Assembly: GCA_001723845.1 (NCBI GenBank)
Contig: MCBE01000289.1
Span: 1 to 37,086 of the forward strand
Length of the DNA stretch: 37,086 nt
Origin: Candidatus Altarchaeales archaeon WOR_SM1_SCG
GTDB lineage: Archaea; Altiarchaeota; Altiarchaeia; IMC4; WOR-SM1-SCG
Reading direction: 5' to 3'
The position numbers and the translations under genes are program-made. Shown here one piece after another: positions 15,193 to 24,508 of this stretch. The notes under the pieces were generated by a model. The model did not search any database, was not told where the DNA came from, and saw nothing but the letters and a program-made list of their open reading frames with translations. How positions within the stretch are numbered: the first letter of the stretch is position 1; each line of letters begins with the position of its first letter.

Positions 15193-18100
15193 CTATGCTC
15201 TCTCTACATTGCACAGGCAGGCTTTATATTCAGGTATGTTCGCATTCGGATCGCGGGCATCAACCGTAAGCAAGTTTGCACTCGGTCCCGTGCATAATCC
15301 CATGAACCCCCAGTGCCATGGTATTGATACGACCTGTTTATTAACATCAGTCCAGCCGTCCATCCTGCCGTCAACTCTCGCGGGAATTATTATTCCTTCC
15401 GTATGGCGGGCGGACGTGACCTTTACCTTATCGCCGTTCTTAACGCCGAGCTTATCTGCAAGCGTTTTACTCATCGCGCAGTAAGGCTCCGGCTCAAGCT
15501 CGCAAAGCCATGGAAGATTTCTTGTTTTCTGTCCGGCTAAGTGATGTTCAAGCAGCCGGTGCGTCGTTAAAACAATCGGGTACGCGCTTTTATCCCCGAT
15601 AATGTTGTATCCGCTATCAATCAATTCCTGGACGCCTTTGTATCTCGGGTAATTTGAATTTAATTCAGGCATCGGGGTTTCGGCAGGTTCCTTGTGCGTC
15701 GGAATAGGACCGTCTGCAACTCTTGGTGCGTAAATCAATCCCTTCTTCTCAGTCGTTATAAAATCAAAATTACTACCTCCCGGACCGCCCTGACCGTCCT
15801 GGTTCTCATTGTGGTATAAAATTCTCTGGTTTACGGGCCAGCACCAGCCCCAGTCAGGATAAGTAGTTCCCAAACCTCCGGGTTCGGTTCCTCTTCTCTT
15901 TGCAAGAACTTCACCCGTATTCCAGTCATACTGTCCCCTATAGAGGCGGTTGCAAAGATCCATTTCTTTATAGACCCCTATTGCAACTTTTTCCATTTCC
16001 TCCCATTTCATAGTATTTGTATCAGGGTCTGTATCCGGGTTAAACCCGTATCTTGCCCATGCCTTATCCCATGAACTCCCGGGTATGTTTTCATCATGCA
16101 GTAAAGCACCATTATCAGATAATTTCTTGGCAACCCTCAGCACAACCTCCAGATCGGATTTGCATTCATACATCGGGTCAACTGCCTGGTAGCACCACTG
16201 CACAACCCTCGGAGAGTTTGTCTGGGAGCCTGCCTTTTCTGCAAACGTGCAGGCAGGGAGAAGTATCGTTATTGAGCCTTCTTTTCTTTCAACAGCAGCA
16301 GTTTCCGGCTCAAACAAATCCGAGACAATTAAAACATCAAGATTCTTTAAGCCCGCTTTCGTGTCATTCAGGTTGGGATTCGCAACCATCGGGTTCTCTC
16401 CGAGCGCCCAGAATGCTTTAACGGTTCCCTCTTTCATAGCCCTAAACATCGGGATAATACTTAAACCAATGCCCTGTGCCATCTGGTCTTCCCTGATGTT
16501 CCAGTAATTCAGTATTGCTAACATTCCCCTCTTCCTGCTGCACCAGCTGTTGTACTGCATCCATTTCCCTTTCATCGGGTCGGATACGGGAGTTGTTATG
16601 TCAGCTACGAATTCGTCATAATCCGGTTCCGGTCCTTCACCCGTCCAACTGCCGCTGCAGCTTTTGAAAAAGCTCTTCCAGTCCTGACCTTTATTTCTCA
16701 CATTAATATAACCCGGCCAGATATGGGCTAAAGCACACATATCGGTTGAACCCTGCACGTTGTTATGCCCTCGCATTGCATTGATTCCCCCGCCGGGGCG
16801 TCCCGCATTACCAAGCAAAAGCTGTAATGTTGCATAATTTCTTATGTATTGAACACCAACGGTATGCTGCGTTGCGCCCATCGAATACAAAATCGTTGCA
16901 CAATTCTTTATCGTCGTGCCGTTCACAACCCTTGTTCCCTGGCTTGCGTCGCTGAACATTTTCGCGGCTTCCTCAAGCTTTGCTGCGGGAACCCACGTTA
17001 TCTTTTCGGCTTCAGCAAAGGTGTATCGTGCAACCGTTTCTTTTAAGATATTGAACGCGGTGTCAGGATGCCCTTCCAAACTGTCTGCTTTTTTGTATTT
17101 TCCGCTTACCGGAACTTCCTTATATACAGGATTTCCATCATCGTCAACTTTTGGAACTTCCTTATCAACCATTATAGGATTTCCGTCATTGTCCAGTACG
17201 GGGTTTCCTTCTTCATCAATCTGCTGTTCCTGCACTTTTTCTGTTTCCTGCACTTTTTCTGTTTCCAGGACAAACGCATTTTTATAATCTCCTGCGTTAT
17301 GTTTTTCCCGGTCAACAATGAACGGGGCAACGGTTCTCTCCATCAGGAATTTTTCATCATATTTCTTGTTGTCAATAACATATTTAATCATTGCACTTAT
17401 CAGGGCGATGTCTGTTCCCGGGCGGTGCTGCATAAAAAGGTCTGCTTTTGCCGCGGTTTTCGTGAGCCGCGGGTCTGCGCAGATGATTTTTGCACCGTTG
17501 TTGTCCCTTGCCGCCATGACATGCTGCATTGCTACAGGGTGACATTCCACGGTGTTTGAGCCGATTATAAAAGCACAGGTTGTATTCTGCATGTCTGTCC
17601 AGTGGTTTGTCATCGCTCCAAAGCCGAAACTGTTCACAAGTGCTGCAACGGTTGACGCATGACATTCTCTTGCCTGATGCTCAATGTTGTTTGTTCCGAG
17701 AAGTCTTGCAAGCTTTTGAAATGAATATACTTCTTCATTTAATACCGCGGCACTTCCCATAAAAGCAAGTGCATCAGGTCCGTTATTTTCTTTAACTTTT
17801 GCGATTTCATCGGCAATCGTGTTTATCGCTTCATTCCAGGTAATTTCCTGCCAGCTGCCGTTCCCTGTTCTTTTCATCGGCTTTTTTATTCGCAGGTCAT
17901 TGTTTATCAACTGTATGTGCGCAGTTCCCTTACTGCATAAACTCCCGTTATTTATCGGGTTTTCAGGATCGCCTTCAACATGCACAACCTTACCGTCTTT
18001 GACATAATAAATCAATCCGCAGCCGACGGCACAGTACTGGCATACCGAATATACCTTTGTTCCTTCTATTCCGGTCGAGGTGCCTGCACTTTTAACCTTA

Positions 18101-18210
18101 ACACCTGCTCCCTGGACAGTTCCGGCAGCGGCGGCTCCTGCGACCGTTGCACCGCTCAATTTTAAGAAGTCCCGTCTCGTCAGTCCTGATTCATTTACTT
18201 TTTTATCCAT
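15193..18210 (-). CDS. fdnG: Tat-exported formate dehydrogenase-N type catalytic subunit (module 2)
   Basis: A 1005-residue catalytic subunit, the usual FdnG length. The Tat signal is LTRRDFLKLSG (10-20). The [4Fe-4S] Cys are C57, C60, C64 and C92; C183-H184 in QARECHAST replaces the Sec-His pair of E. coli FdnG. The nearby GAMTNHWTD, ECHPVAMQHVMAA, TQHTVGVQYIRN and MRGHNNVQGSTD are all FdnG motifs, including the conserved Arg. It should oxidise formate (or reduce CO2) outside the membrane. Around 330-375 it has an acidic insert with repeated GNP units, longer than in module 1. The metal is probably tungsten, given tupABC. The upstream region is shared with divergent tatC. Confidence 0.88.
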   Translation of the reverse strand: MDKKVNESGLTRRDFLKLSGATVAGAAAAGTVQGAGVKVKSAGTSTGIEGTKVYSVCQYCAVGCGLIYYVKDGKVVHVEGDPENPINNGSLCSKGTAHIQLINNDLRIKKPMKRTGNGSWQEITWNEAINTIADEIAKVKENNGPDALAFMGSAAVLNEEVYSFQKLARLLGTNNIEHQARECHASTVAALVNSFGFGAMTNHWTDMQNTTCAFIIGSNTVECHPVAMQHVMAARDNNGAKIICADPRLTKTAAKADLFMQHRPGTDIALISAMIKYVIDNKKYDEKFLMERTVAPFIVDREKHNAGDYKNAFVLETEKVQETEKVQEQQIDEEGNPVLDNDGNPIMVDKEVPKVDDDGNPVYKEVPVSGKYKKADSLEGHPDTAFNILKETVARYTFAEAEKITWVPAAKLEEAAKMFSDASQGTRVVNGTTIKNCATILYSMGATQHTVGVQYIRNYATLQLLLGNAGRPGGGINAMRGHNNVQGSTDMCALAHIWPGYINVRNKGQDWKSFFKSCSGSWTGEGPEPDYDEFVADITTPVSDPMKGKWMQYNSWCSRKRGMLAILNYWNIREDQMAQGIGLSIIPMFRAMKEGTVKAFWALGENPMVANPNLNDTKAGLKNLDVLIVSDLFEPETAAVERKEGSITILLPACTFAEKAGSQTNSPRVVQWCYQAVDPMYECKSDLEVVLRVAKKLSDNGALLHDENIPGSSWDKAWARYGFNPDTDPDTNTMKWEEMEKVAIGVYKEMDLCNRLYRGQYDWNTGEVLAKRRGTEPGGLGTTYPDWGWCWPVNQRILYHNENQDGQGGPGGSNFDFITTEKKGLIYAPRVADGPIPTHKEPAETPMPELNSNYPRYKGVQELIDSGYNIIGDKSAYPIVLTTHRLLEHHLAGQKTRNLPWLCELEPEPYCAMSKTLADKLGVKNGDKVKVTSARHTEGIIIPARVDGRMDGWTDVNKQVVSIPWHWGFMGLCTGPSANLLTVDARDPNANIPEYKACLCNVERA

Positions 18211-18412
18211 TTTTAGTTGTATTGAACTTATATTTGAAAAATTTAATCTAATAAATTAATAATAGTTAATAATTATTAACAATTAATAATATACATTTAT
18301 TCTTTATAAATAAAAAGGAACTTTATTTAGTATTTTTCATTATATCAATTATGACATAACGCTGAAAATAATATTATAAATTATCTAATTTCAATTAAAT
18401 TTAAAATTTAAC
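18211..18412. promoter_or_regulatory. Divergent promoter region between module 2 and tatC
   Basis: A 202-base AT-rich spacer between two diverging genes, so it must hold both promoters. TATA-like elements include CTTTATAAATA at 18301-18311 and ATATTATAAATTATC near 18370-18384. The left part has several AATAGTTAATAATTATTAAC-like words, recalling the tandem repeat upstream of module 1. Shared control of Tat and formate dehydrogenase is plausible. Confidence 0.5.
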
Positions 18413-19216
18413 ATGACAGAAAATTCCAAAAAACAATCATTAATAGAGCATCTGGAAGAACTGCGAATGAAGGTGATTATCTGCATAATTGCGGTTTTTA
18501 TATGCTCAGCCGTCTCATTTCCCTTTTCGGATGATGTCATAAACAAAATGGAAGACGACCTCATCGGGAAATATATGATAACTCCTGAGGATACCGGGAA
18601 TAATACAACCGGTGCGTGCGCATGCAGCGGGATTGAAAGCGGGAATGTTATTGTCACAAGCCCGATGGAAGGCGTTATAACATTGTTTAAGGTTTCGATA
18701 TTCATGGGGATTTACCTTTCAATCCCGATAATAATATATCAATTATTTTCATTCGTATCCCCTGCACTTTACAGGAGAGAAAAGAAAATTTTTATTTTAA
18801 TTTTACCCGTATCATACATATTGTTCACGGGAGGCGCGTTATTCACTTATATCGTGCTTCTCCCGATAATGATGCAGTTTTTCATGGCATTTTCAGCACC
18901 CGTTGCAGTATCACTGTTCAAGCTGAGTGAATTAATATCCTTTGTCGTTATGATGATGCTTATAATGGGAATAATATTCCAGTGGCCTCTAATAACTGCA
19001 ATTTTTTCAAAATTCGGTATTTTATCGCCAAAACTCTTAAGTGAGAAAAGAAGGTATGCAATCGTTATATGTTTTATTCTCGGTGCTTTTATGACAGACC
19101 CTACGTTTATAACACAGATAATGCTTGCAATCCCTATGATAATACTTTATGAAATCGGGATACTTACCGCGTCTCTGAGTCATACGAAGAGATATCGCGA
19201 ACGAAGTGAAGCATAA
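18413..19216 (+). CDS. tatC: Twin-arginine translocase subunit TatC
   Basis: A 267-residue polytopic protein with six predicted helices. It opens with the TatC signature SLIEHLEELRMKV (N-terminal HLEELR binds the RR motif). Later come FVSPALYRREKK and IIFQWPLITAIF, with a conserved Gln/Glu region in helix 4. The first outer loop holds a short CACSG sequence that is unusual. It is the signal-peptide receptor of the Tat system. Its partner tatA lies beyond module 2. The gene diverges from the module 2 operon, which encodes its most likely cargo. Confidence 0.92.
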   Translation: MTENSKKQSLIEHLEELRMKVIICIIAVFICSAVSFPFSDDVINKMEDDLIGKYMITPEDTGNNTTGACACSGIESGNVIVTSPMEGVITLFKVSIFMGIYLSIPIIIYQLFSFVSPALYRREKKIFILILPVSYILFTGGALFTYIVLLPIMMQFFMAFSAPVAVSLFKLSELISFVVMMMLIMGIIFQWPLITAIFSKFGILSPKLLSEKRRYAIVICFILGAFMTDPTFITQIMLAIPMIILYEIGILTASLSHTKRYRERSEA

Positions 19217-19340
19217 GATTGACATGGATCTGAGAGCAGATAAATTAATAATTAATAAATCATATTTAATCATGTTTAATTAATAATATTTGATTCTAAT
19301 ATTAATTATATAATAATTAATATAGATAATATAGATAAAA

Positions 19341-20642
19341 ATGCACGAAAATGTAATGTGTCCGGTATGCGGCTGCACCTGCGATGACATTAAAGTTGAG
19401 GTAAGGAAAAATGAGATATATACGCAGAACGCATGCGTTATGGGCAATGCAAAATTCCAGGAATTGGTAAGTTCGCACAGGATAAAAAACCCGCAAATTA
19501 AAATAAACGGTAAATTACAGGATACCGACTGGAACACGGCACTTGAAAGAGCAGCAGAAATCCTTGTGAATGCAAAAAACCCGGGCGTTTTCATGGGAAC
19601 GGAAACGATATGCGAGGCATATCATGAAGGCATAAAAATTGCGGATTACCTCGGTGCGTCAATTGACGGTTCATTTTCACAGTGCCACTGCCCCACGGGA
19701 TTGGGACTTCAGCAGTCGGGCATGGTCACGGGAACCCTTGGTGAAACAAAGAACCGTGCTGATCTTGCAGTTTACTGGGGCACGAACCCGATGTCTTCAC
19801 ATCCACGGCATATGTCGCATTACGCGATATTTCCAAGAGGTAAATTCACAAAACAGGGCAGGAGAGGCAGGAAATTGGTGGTTGTTGACCCGAGAAAGAC
19901 AAAGACCGCGGAGATGGCAGACCTTCATGTAATGCTGAATCCGGGCAAGGATTACGAGTTAATAGCAGTAACAAGAGCGGCACTCAAAGGCAAAGAAACA
20001 GATGACGGCGCGCTGGAAGATATTGGAATCACAAGGGAAACATTTGACGAATTTTTAAGTACATTAAAGGATGCGAAATTCGGTGCAATCTGCTTCGGGC
20101 TGGGGCTTGCAAGTTCCCCCGGAAAGAATCACAACACCGGAGCATTAATGCGCATGGTTCAGGAATTAAACGACCATACAAAATTCATTATGGGAATAGA
20201 TATGGGTCACTGCAATGTCGCGGGGTTTGTCCAGGTAATGTCCTACACAACCGGCTACCCCTACGCGGTTAATTTTTCCCGGGGCTATCCTATTTACTCT
20301 CCCGGTGAGTTTACAAATGCCGATATGCTTGCAAGACACGAAATGGACGCGCTGCTTGTTAACTGCGCGGATTTAGCATCCCACCAGGCAAAGAAAAGCG
20401 TTGAGTGGCTGGCAAAGATTCCTGTTATAAGCATTGATATTGCACCATGCCCGACAACAATGCTCAGTGATGTCGTGCTTCCCGGTGTGATTGCGGGAAT
20501 GGAATCTGAAGGAACATTTTACAGGATGGACCATGTGCCTTTGAGAGTTAACAAATTCACAGATCCTCCGTTTGATTTCACAAAGTCGGATGCTGATACA
20601 TTAAAACAATTGCTTGAGAAAATAAAGCAGGTTAAACAATAA
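19341..20642 (+). CDS. fwdB: Formylmethanofuran dehydrogenase subunit B
   Basis: A 433-residue catalytic tungsten/molybdenum pterin subunit. It begins with the [4Fe-4S] motif CPVCGCTCDDI (C7, C10, C14) and C32 in ACVMG, as in FwdB. The metal-ligand Cys is C115 in SQCHCP, in the position held by Cys or Sec in known FwdB. DMSO-reductase-like sequence follows (NPMSSHPRHM, VVVDPRKTKTAEMADLHV). The enzyme reversibly reduces CO2 to formate, which FwdA then condenses with methanofuran. It heads a same-strand run through moeA. The Cys rather than Sec gives no clue to W or Mo, but tupABC favours W. Confidence 0.93.
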   Translation: MHENVMCPVCGCTCDDIKVEVRKNEIYTQNACVMGNAKFQELVSSHRIKNPQIKINGKLQDTDWNTALERAAEILVNAKNPGVFMGTETICEAYHEGIKIADYLGASIDGSFSQCHCPTGLGLQQSGMVTGTLGETKNRADLAVYWGTNPMSSHPRHMSHYAIFPRGKFTKQGRRGRKLVVVDPRKTKTAEMADLHVMLNPGKDYELIAVTRAALKGKETDDGALEDIGITRETFDEFLSTLKDAKFGAICFGLGLASSPGKNHNTGALMRMVQELNDHTKFIMGIDMGHCNVAGFVQVMSYTTGYPYAVNFSRGYPIYSPGEFTNADMLARHEMDALLVNCADLASHQAKKSVEWLAKIPVISIDIAPCPTTMLSDVVLPGVIAGMESEGTFYRMDHVPLRVNKFTDPPFDFTKSDADTLKQLLEKIKQVKQ

Positions 20643-20694
20643 AGGAATAAAAAATAAAAATTTAATTTAATAATAAATTATATTAAAATTAAAA

Positions 20695-21264
20695 ATGGCA
20701 ACAAAGGAAAATTTGATGGCTGCCTTCATAGGCGAGTCTCAAGCAAGGAATAGATATGCAATGTATGCAAAGACCGCTAAGAAGGAGGGATATGAACAGA
20801 TTTCGGAACTTTTTTTATTGACAGCGGAAAATGAGCGCGAGCACGCTAAATGGTTGTACCGGCTGCTCGGTAACCTGGGGGTTAATAATGAAGAGATAAC
20901 TCTTACGGTTTCAGGACCTGTTGCTCTCGGAAGTACCGTTGAAAACCTGAAGTCGGCAATTGAAGGGGAAAATTACGAGCATACTTCAATGTACCCCGGT
21001 TTTGCAGATGAGGCGGAGCGCGAAGGGCATAAAGATATAGCAAGACGGCTTCGTTCAATTGCAGAAGTAGAAAAACATCATGAAGAAAGATACAAAAAAC
21101 TGTTGAATGAAGTTGAGAACAAAACAGTTTTCAAGAAAAAGGATAAGGTGCAGTGGTTATGCAGGAAATGCGGCTATGTTCACGAGGGAGAAGAGCCGCC
21201 TGAGAAGTGCCCGAGCTGCGATCATCCGCCGAATTATTTTGAAATTAAATGTGAAAAATATTAA
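20695..21264 (+). CDS. Rubrerythrin
   Basis: A 189-residue non-heme diiron peroxidase. The four-helix domain has the EX6Y and EREH ligands ([36 protein letters not shown]). A C-terminal rubredoxin-like [Fe(SCys)4] site follows, [23 protein letters not shown]. It reduces hydrogen peroxide in anaerobes using electrons from ferredoxin or rubredoxin. It lies 52 bases after fwdB and 23 before the ferredoxin gene, so it is probably co-transcribed, perhaps protecting the oxygen-sensitive Fwd complex. Confidence 0.93.
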   Translation: MATKENLMAAFIGESQARNRYAMYAKTAKKEGYEQISELFLLTAENEREHAKWLYRLLGNLGVNNEEITLTVSGPVALGSTVENLKSAIEGENYEHTSMYPGFADEAEREGHKDIARRLRSIAEVEKHHEERYKKLLNEVENKTVFKKKDKVQWLCRKCGYVHEGEEPPEKCPSCDHPPNYFEIKCEKY

Positions 21265-21287
21265 AAACAATAAAAACATTCATAAAA

Positions 21288-21518
21288 ATGCCTGAAATAA
21301 CAATTTATGCTGAAAGGTGCAGGGGATGCGGCAACTGCGTTATACAATGCCCGATAAATGCAAAAATCCCGGAGACGGGGTCGGGAAAACCGCAGAACAA
21401 TGAAGAAGTGATATGTGTTGAGGGTGGGATTGCCGCGGTTTTAAATAAAGATCAGTGCATCGGCTGCGGGATGTGCATGAAGGTATGCCCTGTGGATGCG
21501 ATTGTTGTTGTTAAATGA
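21288..21518 (+). CDS. fwdG: FwdG-like two-[4Fe-4S] ferredoxin
   Basis: A 76-residue ferredoxin with two cluster motifs: CRGCGNCVIQCPINA (starting at residue 11) and CIGCGMCMKVCPVDA near the C-terminus. The opening ITIYAERCRGCGNC is the usual wording of FwdG subunits in formylmethanofuran dehydrogenase operons. It probably passes electrons to FwdB. FwdF, the polyferredoxin, is not in the window. A general ferredoxin serving rubrerythrin is the alternative. Confidence 0.75.
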   Translation: MPEITIYAERCRGCGNCVIQCPINAKIPETGSGKPQNNEEVICVEGGIAAVLNKDQCIGCGMCMKVCPVDAIVVVK

Positions 21519-21541
21519 AAAAATTAAAATAAAAATATTCA

Positions 21542-22318
21542 ATGAAAACCAGAGTATCAATAACAGCAAAAGGAGAAGTGCAGAAAGTCGGCTACAGAGA
21601 TGTTGTTCAGAAAATAGCACAGGATATAGGTGTAAAAGGATTTGTAGAGAATCTTAGGGATGGAAATGTACTGGTTGTTGCGGAAGGTGAAAAAGAGACA
21701 ATTGAGGAATTTATAAAAAAAATTAAAATTAAAAAGGATTTTATTGATGTAAAAGATATTTCCGAGGATTACGAAAAAGCAACCGGTGAATTTGAATACT
21801 TTGAAATAAAATACGGGCGGCTTGAGGAGGAATTTGGCGAAAGGGTTGGTGCAGCAATCCAATACTTAAAAGCAGTGGATAGTAAAGTTGAGGATGTGGG
21901 GAGTAAGGTTGAAGCGGTAGGTAATAAGGTTGAAAATGTGGGGAGTAAGGTTGAAGCGGTAGGTAATAAGGTTGAAAATGTGGGAAGTAAGGTTGAAGCG
22001 GTAGGTAATAAGGTTGAAGATGTGGGGAGTAAGGTTGAAGCGGTAGGTAATAAGGTTGAAGATGTGGGAGGTAAGGTTGAATCAGTGGGCGATAGTATTA
22101 ATATGTTCAGAAACGAGACAAAGGAAAGTTTTGTGAATCTGAGAAATGATTACGGTAAGATTTCCAGAGACATCGCGACTGCAATTCAGGGCATTGAGCG
22201 AGTGGCAGAAAATACAGAGAAAATTTTAGAGAAATCAGAGCAGGACAGGGAGGACTTTAGAAATGCTATTAGAGAATTGGCAAATGCTATTGTGAACCTG
22301 AGTAAAACTAAATCATAA
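21542..22318 (+). CDS. Acylphosphatase domain fused to a repeat coiled coil
   Basis: A 258-residue protein. Residues 1-90 are an acylphosphatase fold with both catalytic residues: R19 in KVGYRDVV and N37 in GFVENLRDG. Residues 114-183 are ten perfect heptads of the type SKVEAVG / NKVENVG, predicted to form a long coiled coil. The last 70 residues are more helix (NTEKILEKSEQDREDFRNAIRELANAI). Similar acylphosphatase-helix fusions occur in methanogens, with unknown role. The coiled coil should trimerise or otherwise oligomerise. It lies inside the fwd cluster, 23 bases after the ferredoxin and 66 before fwdA. Confidence 0.8.
   Translation: MKTRVSITAKGEVQKVGYRDVVQKIAQDIGVKGFVENLRDGNVLVVAEGEKETIEEFIKKIKIKKDFIDVKDISEDYEKATGEFEYFEIKYGRLEEEFGERVGAAIQYLKAVDSKVEDVGSKVEAVGNKVENVGSKVEAVGNKVENVGSKVEAVGNKVEDVGSKVEAVGNKVEDVGGKVESVGDSINMFRNETKESFVNLRNDYGKISRDIATAIQGIERVAENTEKILEKSEQDREDFRNAIRELANAIVNLSKTKS
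21881..22090 (+). repeat. Ten tandem 21-bp coding repeats
   Basis: Ten 21-bp units encoding heptads (S/N)KVE(A/N/D)VG, arranged as alternating pairs (42-bp higher-order unit) that differ only by a few bases, for example GGTTGAAGCGGTAGGTAATA. Near-identity at silent positions shows recent expansion by slippage or recombination. Copy number probably varies between strains. Confidence 0.9.
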
Positions 22319-22384
22319 AAATCCAAAAAATTAATTATAAAATTCAAAATAAACAAAATTATTCAAAAATTATTAATTCAAAAA

Positions 22385-24085
22385 ATGCCCTCTCTTATCA
22401 TAAAAAACGGATTTGTGTATGACCCCGTAAACGGAATAAACGGTGATGTAACAGATATTTTCATAGAAGACGGTAAAGTCGTAAAAGAAACTGATGAGTC
22501 AAATGCAAAGGTGATTGATGCTCGCGGTAAAACTGTAATGCCCGGAGGTGTTGATTCTCATTCGCATATTGCGGGGGCAAAGGTAAATACAGGGAGGATA
22601 ATGAGACCCGAGGACAGCAGGAGACATGCCGTTGCAAAGACAGACATAACCCGTTCGGGAACAGGAGAAACGGTTCCCACTGTTGCTTTAACGGGCTATG
22701 AGTATGCTGCCCTGGGCTACACAACGGTAATGGAAGCCGCAATGCCCCCGCTTGAAGCACTGCACACGCACGAGGAAATGCTTCATATCCCGATAATTGA
22801 TAAAGGTGCGTACCAGGTGTATGGAAATAACTGGTTTGTTATGAAGTACTTAAAGGAAGGAGACCTTGACAAGTGTGCGGCGTATGTTGCATGGCTTATG
22901 AGGCGAAACAAGGGCTGCGGGATAAAGATTGTGAACCCTGCGGGCGTTGAAAATTGGAAGTGGGGTAAAAATGTGGGAAGCCTTGACGAGAAGATTGATA
23001 ACTTTGACATAAGTTCAAGGGAGATAATAGAAGGGCTTTGCAGGGTGAATGAGATGCTTGAACTCCCGATGTCAATTCATCTGCATGCAAACAACCTCGG
23101 AAAGCCGGGGAATCATGAGATAACAAGGGATTCACTGAAAATTGTAGAAAATATTAAAGTTAATTCACCAAATAACGGCAGCGGGAGAAAGCAAAATCTT
23201 TATCTTGCTCACGCCCAGTTCAACTCCTTTGAAGGCACGGGCTGGGCGGATTTCGCATCGGGAAGTAAAAGCATAACCGACTACCTGAATGCAAACGACC
23301 ATGTTGTTCTTGACCTCGGTGCTGTTCCGTTCGGAAACGCAACGGTCATGACGGGGGACGGTCCTGCAATCCACTACATTCATAAACTGACAGGCGGTAA
23401 ATGGTCAAACAAGGATATAGAGGTTGAATGCGGCTCAGGCGTGATACCGTTTGAGTACCTTACCACAAAACCGATACACTGCATCCAGTGGGCAATCGGT
23501 CTTGAACTGGCACTTTATGTTGACGACCTCAACAAGGTTATAATGACAACCGACCACCCGAACGGCGGACCTTTCTCAAAATACCCGAAACTTATTGCAT
23601 GGCTCATGAGTTCAAAAGCCCGTGCTGATACCGCGGAAATAATACATAAATTAGGTGTTGAGCGAACAAGGATAACCTCAACTGACAGGGAATTGTCGCT
23701 TTACGATATTGCAACCGTCACGCGAGCAACACCTGCTCGCACGATCGGTCTTTTGCACAGGAAAGGACATCTCGGCGAAGGTGCTGACGGCGATGTGACA
23801 ATCTATGACATTAACCAGGGTGACTTTGATTCAAGTGATTACAAAAAAATTGAAGAGAAATTTTCAAGAGCCGCATATACCATAAAAGGTGGTGAGGTGA
23901 TAGTTGTTAACGGGATTATCAAAAAGGTTAATTCCGGAAGGACTTTCTGGGTTGACCGGCATGTTGATGAAGATGTTGAAAAAGAGATGCTAAAAGATGT
24001 GAAAGAGGATTTCAAATACTACACGACAAATTTTGATAACTACGGCGTTGATATGCATTATTTGAGCAATCCGACAAATATTTAA
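22385..24085 (+). CDS. fwdA: Formylmethanofuran dehydrogenase subunit A
   Basis: A 566-residue amidohydrolase-like subunit. The metal-binding H59-S-H61 lies in MPGGVDSHSHIAGAK; SIHLHANNLGKPGN, LYLAHAQFNSF and TTDHPNGGPFSKYP supply the other binuclear zinc ligands and the catalytic Asp. It joins formate made by FwdB to methanofuran (or the reverse) through an internal tunnel. Length and motif order are standard. fwdD follows after one intervening gene; fwdC, normally next to fwdA, is absent from the window. Confidence 0.95.
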   Translation: MPSLIIKNGFVYDPVNGINGDVTDIFIEDGKVVKETDESNAKVIDARGKTVMPGGVDSHSHIAGAKVNTGRIMRPEDSRRHAVAKTDITRSGTGETVPTVALTGYEYAALGYTTVMEAAMPPLEALHTHEEMLHIPIIDKGAYQVYGNNWFVMKYLKEGDLDKCAAYVAWLMRRNKGCGIKIVNPAGVENWKWGKNVGSLDEKIDNFDISSREIIEGLCRVNEMLELPMSIHLHANNLGKPGNHEITRDSLKIVENIKVNSPNNGSGRKQNLYLAHAQFNSFEGTGWADFASGSKSITDYLNANDHVVLDLGAVPFGNATVMTGDGPAIHYIHKLTGGKWSNKDIEVECGSGVIPFEYLTTKPIHCIQWAIGLELALYVDDLNKVIMTTDHPNGGPFSKYPKLIAWLMSSKARADTAEIIHKLGVERTRITSTDRELSLYDIATVTRATPARTIGLLHRKGHLGEGADGDVTIYDINQGDFDSSDYKKIEEKFSRAAYTIKGGEVIVVNGIIKKVNSGRTFWVDRHVDEDVEKEMLKDVKEDFKYYTTNFDNYGVDMHYLSNPTNI

Positions 24086-24145
24086 ATTAAATTAAAATTT
24101 AAAAGAATTTATAAAGAACATCATCTAATATCTATTTAATTTAAC

Positions 24146-24484
24146 ATGGCAAACGCATACATTACTGTTGATGAATTCAAGACACTGAAAAAAAGAATAG
24201 ATAAATTAGAATCGTGGAGGGATACCTCTGACTTTAAGGTGGTGAGGGATAAGGTCTATTCAATAGAAAAAGAGAATGCAACACTTGAGGGAAAGATTGA
24301 CGGTTTAAGGGATTTGACGAATGAGCGATTTAATTCAGTGAATGCAAGGATTGATTCCATGAAAACAGAACTTATATCCGAAATAAAATCACTGGATAAA
24401 AGAATAAATATGCAGTGGGCGCTCCAGATCATGACATTTTTAGCAATTCTGGGTTTGTATTTTAAGATATTCGGGGTGATTTAA
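24146..24484 (+). CDS. Coiled-coil protein with C-terminal membrane helix
   Basis: A 112-residue protein. Residues 8-85 are heptad-rich coiled coil (LKKRIDKLESW, KVYSIEKENATLEGKI, FNSVNARIDSMKTELISEIKSLDKRI). Residues 90-110 (WALQIMTFLAILGLYFKIFGVI) form a single tail-anchor helix. It would sit on the inner membrane face with the coil in the cytoplasm. I do not know a family function. It stands between fwdA and fwdD with short spacers (60 and 24 bases), so it may tether or scaffold the Fwd complex. The acylphosphatase protein upstream is a second coiled-coil product in the same run. Confidence 0.72.
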   Translation: MANAYITVDEFKTLKKRIDKLESWRDTSDFKVVRDKVYSIEKENATLEGKIDGLRDLTNERFNSVNARIDSMKTELISEIKSLDKRINMQWALQIMTFLAILGLYFKIFGVI

Positions 24485-24508
24485 AAATAATTAAAAAATT
24501 AATTAAAA

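Noticed and set aside
10415-18210. Possible selenocysteine (in-frame UGA) at the formate dehydrogenase active site
   Set aside because: Both frames read Cys at residue 183 and contain no internal UGA; no SECIS-like hairpin need be invoked.
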